Assembly (NCBI GenBank): GCA_021029095.1
Contig: JAJOHG010000051.1
Span: 62,001 to 126,000, forward strand
Reading direction: 5' to 3'
Source of the DNA: Phellopilus nigrolimitatus
Taxonomy: Eukaryota; Basidiomycota; Agaricomycetes; Hymenochaetales; Hymenochaetaceae
DNA: 64,000 bases
Shown: one piece after another, positions 56,000 through 64,000 of the stretch
Position numbering within the stretch: position 1 is the first letter of the stretch
How the letters are laid out: every line of letters begins with the position of its first letter
Made by a program: the position numbers and the translations under genes
The notes under the pieces: model-generated
What the model saw: only the letters and a program-made list of their open reading frames with translations
Databases searched by the model: none
Told to the model about the DNA's origin: nothing

Positions 56000-58075
56000 T
56001 CAATGACCTCCATTCAGCAGCTCCGCGCACTTCTCTCCCACCATGACAGACGGAGCTTGGAGGTGCGTAGCAAGAATCTGAGGGAAAATGCTACTGTCTG
56101 CAACACGGAGGCTCCGTACTCCATGGACACGAAGGTCGTCGTCGACGACCCCAGGAGCGGGATCGTTCTCAGGTGCCATCCTACAGGAAGAAGAGTAATG
56201 GTATGTCGTCCTGACCCATTTCTTGATGTATGCATCAAGATCGGCATCCGAATCGCTCGCAGGAACACGATAATCCGTCATCGGATACCCGTCTTTGCGC
56301 ATCTGCTTGGCGAGCGCGAGCGAGAGACGCAAGGACGCCCGGAGCACCTTCCAATCTTCGGGAGCCGCCAGCGTGCCAAGCTCACACTGGAGAGGATCAT
56401 TTGGGTTGCTCGAAGCAAGGCGGATTGTCCCAGTTGACTGGGGTCGGAGGAGTACATTGAGGAAACCGAAAACACCGTGGCTCTTGTCGAACGGCACTCC
56501 TGTGCCATCGTACGCGATCTGAATAGCAAACGATTTGCGTCTGAAATGATGTTCGGGACATATTTGAATTAGCTTACGGGAATGATCTCAATGTCAGGTA
56601 TGTTTGCTGGGTCTCGCGCATTGAGTTGTAACGCGCTTGCGTGTAGGTTCGACTCTGCATCCAGCAAGTCGGATTTTACAAAAATGCCTGATTCGAGGAC
56701 GGGCGAAAGGAGAAGTCCGGTTCCGCGAGTCATGTACTTCACGAATTCTCGCATAAAAGTGAAGAACCGCTTTTCGATACTGAGAAGCGAATCTTCCATT
56801 GGGACCTGGAAGACAATCGGCACGGCAAGATGATCTTGCTAAGGGAAACGATGAGGATCGTGTAATTGCTCAAGTGATATCCGATGATACATACAAAATG
56901 CGATCCTACACCTGGAAGATCCTTCATGACCGGGATACCAAGAGATTTTAGATGGTCTTGCGGGCCTACACCGCTTTACATGTTCCATGTGAATATCAGA
57001 ATGTCATGATAAGAAGAAGTACGAACGAACCTCAGCTGGAGAAGTTGCGGATTGCCGAAGGGTCCGCTACAAAGAATGACCTCTCGCTTCACAGATACGT
57101 ATGATGTCCGCGAGGTAGAAAATGCAGACTGAAGATAAACACCCTTAGCGCGCGGTATGCCTTCCGAGTCGGATCCAGGCGCGATGTCGATTTTAGTCGC
57201 GATCGTCCCGGTACATATCGCCAGATGAGACTTGCGCGAAAGAACCAATTTAAGTGGGAGAAACGCGGCGAATGACGAATTCCTATAGCCATTTTGATTG
57301 ATCGTAAACTGGGCTTTTCCAAATCCCAATGCCGGGCTACTGGACGAATTCATGTCACCGATAGACGGTAGGCCGAGCTTTTTCCCAGCTTCGAAAACAC
57401 TAATAGAAGGGTGAGCAGGTAGTCTAATGCACTAAGAAAGAAATTCTACCGAGTCGTAGTCGGAAAATATGTTATATCGTGACTGCGCGTCGTCCATTCA
57501 CCTGCGCAAATAAGAATTTAATCATTTAGTCATTTGAACAAGTAGTGAGTGCTTACCATCACGGCCTCGCTCGGGGCCAGCAGCGTTATCCAAATTACGC
57601 TCGCCTTTCTTGAACAAAGGTAGCACATCGTCGTAGCTCCACCCTTTTCTGCCCGCAGCACTCCAGGCGTTGTACTCCGCAGCAATACCGCGCGTGTACA
57701 GCATGGAATTAATTCTTGAGGTGCCACCCAGCACCTTCCCGCTATACAGCTGCTGCGTCCGTCCGTCAACGAACTTCTGTGGCAGACTGTCTCGCTTATA
57801 CGTTCGCGATCCGTCGGAGGCGAAGTCCGTGGAAAACAGGGGGACTCGAGACGCCCAGGTATCGGCGGCTAGGCCTCTCTCGACCAGAAGAACTGAAACG
57901 GATGGGTCGCTGCTCAAGCGATTGGCAAGCGCGCAGCCAGCGGTTCCTCCGCCTAAGACGATCAGTTGTTTTCTTTGCCAACAAAAATGGAGAGCTCACC
58001 GATTATGATATAATCATATTCTTCCGCCAGAGACTGGCATGTAAGTTCAGGATACGATGAGGAGAAAGGCCACAT
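56000..58075 (-). CDS. GMC-family FAD oxidoreductase (aryl-alcohol oxidase / choline dehydrogenase type)
   Basis: Flavoenzyme that oxidises an alcohol, with oxygen or a quinone as acceptor. About seven exons from ATG 58075 to TGA 56000. The N-terminus reads YDYIIIG, then after an intron GGTAGCALANRLSSDPSV and LLVERG, the FAD-binding Rossmann motif. GKVLGGTSRINSMLYTRG is GMC signature 1, and FGNPQLLQLRSGVGPQDHL is signature 2. The C-terminal catalytic segment is YHYSSSCRM (catalytic His), then LRVADSSIFPQILATHLQAP with the second His. No signal peptide is evident, which argues against a classic secreted aryl-alcohol oxidase. All splice phases traced were consistent, so the gene looks intact. 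Substrate unknown. Confidence 0.88.
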
Positions 58076-59210
58076 AGCGCTGCGATTTTATACAACGTGA
58101 GACGTGGACGTGGATAAAATGCGTACTTCCGTTCGTGCTTATAATCAGTTTTAATAAGGTCGAAGTTTGGTGGCCGGCGTCCTCCTGCTAAATATACCCG
58201 AGCCTTCTTGATAAATGCAGACGAACGAACTATCTTATAAGAGATGGTAGCCTTATAGTAGAATTCATCTGGATAATAAGGCGAGAAGCCTGTTCTGAGT
58301 GAAGTTTGCATCCGAAGTTCACTTCCGATGCTGATATTTTCGTATGATTTGATCACAAGTTGTTACCAACAAATGTTACATGTAAAAAAATTCGTTCATC
58401 ACCAACAATGGAAGAAAGATTGTCAAATATTACAAAGTTACGGACCTCCAAAGCTTCGTGAATCTGCGCATGGTGGACTGTCTTGATGATCTTCACGCAT
58501 TTGGCAGGCTCGGATTTAACCGTTCTATTTTGATCTCCGCATCAAATGATAGATAACCTTGCGGTGCGGTCTGGATCCAGCGCGCTGTGAAGCAGTGTAA
58601 GTACTTCGGCTAACACTACATAATCATTGGTCCGCTTTTTTCTGTCTTACCTAGGCCCTTCAACAAAGGACACGCTCTGGGCGATATTTGATGCCGAGCT
58701 TGACGAATAATCTTAGGTCTCAGGTTCTCAAGCCCGCTATTCGTGCACAATCGATCTTGTCTTGTCTTGTCGTGTTTCACTTTGTGTGTGAAAAACTCAG
58801 ATTGCCATCATATGGCGATTTTCAAGCTATACCGACTAACGCCACATTCCCAAACTGCGCCTTAGCTGTCTTATGGATACTCTACACTGGCTCGTTTGAT
58901 CGGAACAATGCGGCCGTTCATTTTGCTTGATAGGAAAGTAGGTTTAGAGGCGGTTCCCAGCCACTGCCCGGTCGTTCGACCCCCTGACTCCACCCTTCTT
59001 GACGAGGGTTGAGAAGCACTGATGAACTCAGTCCTACAGAAGACAACCCATCGCTAGCGAACCTATGACTAGCGGCGTCCCCTCTATACTTAGTGTGAGC
59101 ATTCTATTAATTATGATCAACTGTGAAAGTGAAGTTTTATAAAGTATGCGCTAATCTTTGCCATTTGGCGCTTGCCCAGCCTAACGTCTACAACCCTGCA
59201 GCCTACGGAT
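58076..59210. other. Intergenic region without a supported gene
   Basis: A plus frame at 58688-58930 contains a hydrophobic stretch but no exon partners or family match. The rest is AT-rich. It contains the promoters of the flanking divergent genes. Confidence 0.5.
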
Positions 59211-60469
59211 ATGTCTGCTGCAGCGAGTCTTCCTCCGCCTCCGCCTCCGGGCCTGAATTATACTGCGGCGATTAAACCATCCCTGACTTTCATCCTCGTT
59301 ATGACACCTTTGGGATCCATGATAGTGCCGATCATCATCCTACTTTTTTTCTTTTCTAGCCCAGTGTCTCGCTCTCTCCCTATATTCTACCTAAACATCT
59401 TTGCATGCCTCATCGGATTGCTCGAGGCATTTCTCAATGGTGCCCTCGAAGTAAAACAAATTCTTTACCCGACAGAAACTATTCCACAGGCTCTTTTCCT
59501 TGCAACGATCGCTAGCGTGGTCCTGTCTCCCGTCATTATCGACTCGATTCTTCTCATACGAGTCCTCGCCTTCTACCCAGCTCGTACGTCGCCATTACGA
59601 GACCGGATCAAAGTGCTCGTCTTCCCCGTCCTTGTGAAATGCGGCAGATTCATCGTCGTCGTTTTGTACCTTCATAGCTTTACTGTGGAGTCTAAAAACG
59701 TTGGGAGTGTTCTCTTAGTTGGGACGGTATCTTGGTTTAGGAATCCCTATATCTTGACAGAGTGGGTCCTTCAGATGGTGGATAACTCGTAAGCCTTATT
59801 TTGTTTCCTGAACGACGAAATATATATTTATTTGAATCCAGATATTCGTCACTCTTCTTCTTGTACAAGTTACGCCTATTTGACAAGTTTGGTAGAGCAG
59901 GATGGGTTGACCGACACCGTGTGTGCTCACGATTCTCGTATATAAATGGTGTATTGACGTTCCTGTCCTCAGCTACTGTGCTCACTCGCATCCGCGGGCT
60001 CTTCTACATTGCACTAGGGAATTTCGTCTTTCCCGTCATCCTAAACATCGCACAGATTGTGCTCATTTCCTCTGACCGATCGTTTCTCGACGGAACGTAT
60101 GTTCTGGTGGTCAACAACTTCGTGACCATCATCGGTGTCGTCTTCGCGACAATCTGGACCAGTGGACAGTCGTGGAATCGCTCGACCTTTGGCAGCACGG
60201 GCTCGACTTGGAACCAACAGGAGAGCGACAAATTGAGCACCCTTCAGCATTCTGGGGCGTCGCGACAGGCGCGTATCAGGCTTCCCAACGCACGGCCTAT
60301 CGCATCGAGTCCTCGCATCTCCTCGAAGCCGCGCGCAAATGCCGGCGGGTATGATGATGGTTCCAGCATTGAAATGAATGAGACTCGACTTGGGGATTAT
60401 GATGGGTCAAGAAACTCTCTGAACAAAGGAGAAAGAAGCCTGATAATGGAAGGTCGCTCGCCAGTGTGA
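59211..60469 (+). CDS. Seven-transmembrane protein, Agaricomycete family
   Basis: Start Met at 59211 (MSAAASLPPPPPPGLNYTAA). Exon 1 runs to 59788 and exon 2 from 59842. A 54-nt stretch ending at the CAG of TCCTCAG near 59972 may be a further in-frame intron. Hydrophobic spans: FILVMTPLGSMIVPIIILLF, FYLNIFACLIGLLEAFLNG, LFLATIASVVLSPVIIDSIL, VLVFPVLVKCGRFIVVVLYL, a span around the intron, FYIALGNFVFPVILNIAQIV and YVLVVNNFVTIIGVVFATIW. The N-terminus has an N-glycosylation site (NYTA). The C-tail of about 100 residues is Ser/Arg-rich. The layout is receptor-like (N out, C in), matching an expanded mushroom family without known ligands. Not a Ste3-type pheromone receptor by sequence. Confidence 0.78.
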
Positions 60470-61239
60470 AGGAGATTTTCAGATACTCTCCTATGCCGCA
60501 TGGTTTTCTCTCGTCATCTTCTCTGATTATTGTTCGTGCTTGTGCAAGTGAATTTTCCAGAATCACGTATACGCATATTTTTATTCCTCTCTTTCTTTCT
60601 TTCCAACATGGCTTGCCTGGCTTCCGATGATCGTTGTACAGGCGTATATTCATCACGTAAAACGTACGGTCGTTCAAATGTATCCAAGGTACTTAGTACG
60701 TGTATCTAAGCCGTTTAGTCCACTGTATTAACCAAGCCGTTTTGGCTCGCTTTGCGAAGTCGAGAACAGTCTCCTAGTGAGTGGACCGGGTCCACACCTA
60801 AGGAGGATGAATTTCATTCTAGATACCACGAGAATTTACGGTCTGGAAAATAAGGTGCCGGTTGAAAATGGCTGCTGAGCGTATCAATCTTTTGTGCAGA
60901 TTGAGGGAAAAAGCATATAGCTGGCTATATTGATGTGCACGCTCATCAAGTCATTCGTTCGGCAATCAGCAGACGCACGTGGCAAAGGACCATACAGTGA
61001 ATTTGCAAACTGCGCGGTGCTCGAGCAGCCATATTTGCTTATTTCGTACATCTGCTGCTGCACGGCAAGGTGCATGATGTGTAGATTGATCTCAGGGGAG
61101 AAGGTTTCGAAGCCGGATCTTTCAGTGGACGACCACGGAGAAGCGCAAAGTGCGACCAGAGCGTGGTACCGCTGGGCACTGACTGTTCTGGTGAGTCATG
61201 ATTCAGGAACTAGTTGTTCTCGTGCTTTCTTGGAAGAAT
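60470..61239. other. Intergenic region without a supported gene
   Basis: No domain-bearing frame. A plus frame at 60930-61349 overlaps a coatomer fragment in a different context and is probably spurious. Confidence 0.5.
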
Positions 61240-61380
61240 CACACTCGAAATACCTGCGCATTCGCTTGTCCTCGAAGCGCAGGAGAAGAGCGCCCCTCCA
61301 AAGAAAACGCTCGAAACTCAAAATTCTGCCTTTGGCCGTTTCTAGTTAATACAGCTTGTCTACAATGCACAGGAACAATA
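61240..61380 (+). pseudogene. 3' fragment of the coatomer epsilon gene
   Basis: Matches the last exon of the gene at 54428-55535: CTCGAAGCGCAGGAGAAGAG is identical. It is followed by diverged equivalents of the final codons and by a 3'-UTR match (ATACAG...TTGT...AATGCACAGGAA). Indels break the frame. Same strand as the parent, 5.7 kb away. Confidence 0.75.
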
Positions 61381-62914
61381 CTGACTCGTTTATCGGTGCA
61401 CAATTCGATGCAGACCGAGACGGGGCAAGCCATATCAACAAGTTAGTTAAGAAAAGAAAAAGGTAGGAAATCAAAGCCGGGAGAGACAACTTCGGAGGCT
61501 TGGTTAAGGTTGATAACAATGTCAGGTACAATCAATTTTGCCTTTTCCCATGAACAAGTCATTTCGCTAATTACTCCTGTGATAACGTGTCTTAGTATGC
61601 CGGGTTTATAACGCACTTCTATCACAGAATGAACGTAGGGTCTATCTAAGAGATCAGACCTCAAAGACGCCGTCTCACGTTCTAATTTAACGGTATCCTG
61701 AATGCGACGCAAGCATGTTCACTGCGTCCATTATGATATCTGCAACAGTCCGGGTATCTTCTGTCTCCTGCTGGAACGGAGCTTCGAAGGTCCATACTTC
61801 TATGTGATACCGTGGAACCATTTCTTTGATTGTTGGTGATGATCGAACTTCCTAGTTAAGTGGCGACGCTGCAAATCTGCGGTCAAATCATACAAAACTT
61901 CACGGAAGCGATAAACTATTGAAATACAACCTCAATCTCCCCTCAAGCGAATTCTATGTGATGGCCGCGGAAAACTCCTAATGGAATTCGGCTTATGCAC
62001 ACTTGGGTAGGAGAACATGTCGATCATTAAACTCTGATTTCATGCTTTGGAAACGCCAACGAAAGTGCTCAACGTTGCAGCTGTAATGCCAAGCTTAGCT
62101 GGCATGTCCTTCTTTTTTCAGCTTTGATGATCAACGAGCGCGAAATCTGAAAAGCAGGACGTGAGAATACCCAGTAAAAAAGGCGCTGATGCTGAACATC
62201 CTGATTTTCAGTAGTCCAGCATCCTAATGAAACGTCCAACGAAGTTCGCACAGTCGCAAGATATACGTTATCTAGGTTTCGCAAAATGCCATCTTTCGGG
62301 TGCTGTCTGCGTTTTTTATTCTGGTTACCGGCGGTCTTAGAAGCCGTAATGCTAGCCTACGGCCCAATGGCTACGATTTACCTCTGCATTTCATAACGAT
62401 ATGTTATATGTATGTGCTGCCACTGGAAGCATCTAATTCACTTGCCCAGATGGTGTATGTTGCTCGACATTGTCCGTGTTCAGGCCGCTGATTTTATAGA
62501 ACTTAGCGTCAAGAAGCCCACCGTCGTATTCGGGCTTGTCCTAGTTCATGTGGGTACTTATATCCACCGACCGGGGACGGTGGGCATCGGGGACGGTGGG
62601 TACAGCGAGAAGCGAATTTCCTGTTAGCTTAATCTTACCATTATAATAGGTTTACGAACACGCATGATAATCTCACTTTGGGATTGCGCACTGCCGTTCA
62701 CAGCTCAGTTCGTTTAGCCCGAGAGCTTCGCAAAACAAGACCATCACGTACCGCCATGATCGCATGCGTTCGAATCGATCTTTTATTCTCGTTGCGCCCA
62801 AATGACTTCAGTCCGTTTGCTGAAGTATAAATACACATCATGATGTTGTCTGTATCGGCATGACTCCCATAAAACTCAGCATTAGTTGTGCACTATCGCT
62901 AGCAGCATAGGAGA
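61381..62914. other. Intergenic region without a supported gene
   Basis: Short frames only. A direct repeat of GGGGACGGTGGG lies near 62573-62600. Nothing else was identified. Confidence 0.5.
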
Positions 62915-64000
62915 ATGTTCGACCCTTTGAGCCACGGTTCTTTACAGCTTGCGCTGCCAGTGCTTGCCTTGACCTTATTGGCACAAAAACTAATGGTTTG
63001 CATCATATCTCGTGCCCGAACCTATAGCCCTAACACACTCTGCGAACATACAGAAGCATCGACGAACCGACAAGACATCTTGTCCCCCAGTCGTCCAGAT
63101 TTCTGTACTTTTTTCCGAATATCGTTTGACCTTCCCCTTGTTAATTTAAACTAAATCCTAGGCAGAAGAGATTTTCCTTAACCCACGAGCGGCCTATGAA
63201 AATGCTCTCAAGGATTTCGGGCATATCGTTGCTGTTCAACGGAAGGGAAGGGTGAGTGATCCTAACAGCACTCAATGGGGCCCGTGTATTGCGGAGACTT
63301 TGTATCTGATTTCATCGAATTCCAGCTTGAATACATCGTTGATGATACACTAACACATGAGGTTTTGACATCGAATTCAGCCTTTAGCTTCGAGGAGGGC
63401 ACTGCTACCGTACGTAGACGCAATACATATCCCGCATTGCTACTAAAAATAAAATAAAATCTAGATCCTCAACCTGCATTACTTTTATAGGCTTTCTGGA
63501 TCCTTTTTCGAGGATCTCGACGACCTCGTGCGCAACGGGATCGTTGCGCGAATGTCATTGATTGTAGAACAAGGTGAGTTTATCTTCGAGAATGCAAAAT
63601 GTTTACGAAGCTCATGATCGCGCCTTCAGTGTTTCCGATTTTCTTGAGGCACACTAGTGGACTTATGGGATCAACGCACAATAAAACGAGCTCCGATAGT
63701 CCTGCTCTACCTGTGGATATCTTTGACCTTGCGCATAAGAGCATCTCTGAGGCTATGACTCTTACAATTCTGGGACCCGTGCGTCATTTACTAATTTTAC
63801 TGATAGTGAGGCTTGATAATGTTTCTCTAAGAAATTCGTCACTGAAAGGAATCTCGCCATCGTCGAGAAAGTCGCTAAAGAGATCGCCGAACTCACCGGC
63901 TTGTACCAGAACAGGTCCTTGTGGGCGCGTTCATTCCCCGGCGTGTGGAAACTAGTTACATGGTAAGTCAGTGTGCAAGCACTCGCAAGACATTAATCTG
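62915..64000 (+). CDS. Cytochrome P450-like gene, 5' part only (cut by window end)
   Basis: Begins MFDPLSHGSLQLALPVLALT, an N-terminal membrane anchor. Later exons read AEEIFLNPRAAYENALKDFG, then LEYIVDDTLTHEVLTSNSAF, ILNLHYF, FFEDLDDLVRNGIVARMSLI, VDIFDLAHKSISEAMTLTIL and EIAELTGLYQNRSLWARSFP. Introns are short GT-AG and in phase where checked (for example at 63253 and 63575). The order fits the N-terminal half of a basidiomycete P450 family that I recall. The heme Cys motif and the I and K helices would lie beyond 64000, so the assignment is not proven. The exon between 62996 and 63170 is the least certain. Confidence 0.55.

Noticed and set aside
59211..60469. Ste3-type pheromone receptor
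   Set aside because: Seven hydrophobic spans are present, but the sequence blocks match a different mushroom membrane-protein family. No mating-type context is seen.
60930..61446. Plus-strand frames over the coatomer fragment
   Set aside because: They read through unrelated sequence and a decayed exon in the wrong context. Not a gene.

Overview
The window looks like nuclear DNA from a basidiomycete fungus, most likely an Agaricomycete. The genes are dense and intron-rich, with introns mostly 50-60 nt. They are not in operons. Families typical of mushrooms and wood-rot fungi recur: a basidiomycete-type GATA factor, an extracellular cupredoxin, a Zn2Cys6 regulator, a GMC oxidoreductase, 7TM membrane proteins, UstYa-type (DUF3328) proteins and a cytochrome P450. 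Gene models were built by eye from splice signals, reading phase and protein-family memory. No search was run.

Left part (1-22 kb): a GATA zinc-finger factor (3.1-4.7 kb), a GPI-anchored cupredoxin (7.6-8.5 kb), a many-exon Zn2Cys6/fungal_trans regulator (9.3-12.7 kb, minus) and an unrecognised gene (13.4-14.5 kb). An AT-rich, gene-poor island follows (about 14.8-19.9 kb). It holds a TPR protein, an intact tRNA-Leu(AAG) with two decayed copies behind it, and two TIR transposons nested one inside the other. Mitochondrial dihydroorotate dehydrogenase follows at 20.0-21.7 kb.

Centre (22-47.5 kb): a 5.3-kb segment (serine carboxypeptidase, a small conserved ORF, an F-box gene) occurs twice in inverted orientation, at 22.1-27.4 kb and 42.2-47.5 kb. 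Copy 1 looks intact. In copy 2 the carboxypeptidase is broken. The roughly 14.8 kb between the arms carries the most interesting content: a secreted precursor with about 22 short peptide units, nearly all bounded by Kex2 dibasic sites; two UstYa-like proteins; a membrane-anchored beta-sandwich-like protein of a type I associate with UstYa genes; an MFS transporter; a RidA-type protein; and a 7TM membrane protein. Together this resembles a dikaritin-like (ustiloxin-type) RiPP peptide cluster, in a basidiomycete. The core peptides are unlike the Tyr-containing cores I know.

Right part (47.5-64 kb): a truncated SNF5-family pseudogene abuts the duplication. After it come an ankyrin-AAA+ ATPase (CLPB/Skd3-like), the coatomer epsilon subunit, a GMC oxidoreductase, a 7TM membrane protein, a stray 3' fragment of the coatomer epsilon gene, and the 5' part of a P450-like gene cut by the window edge.
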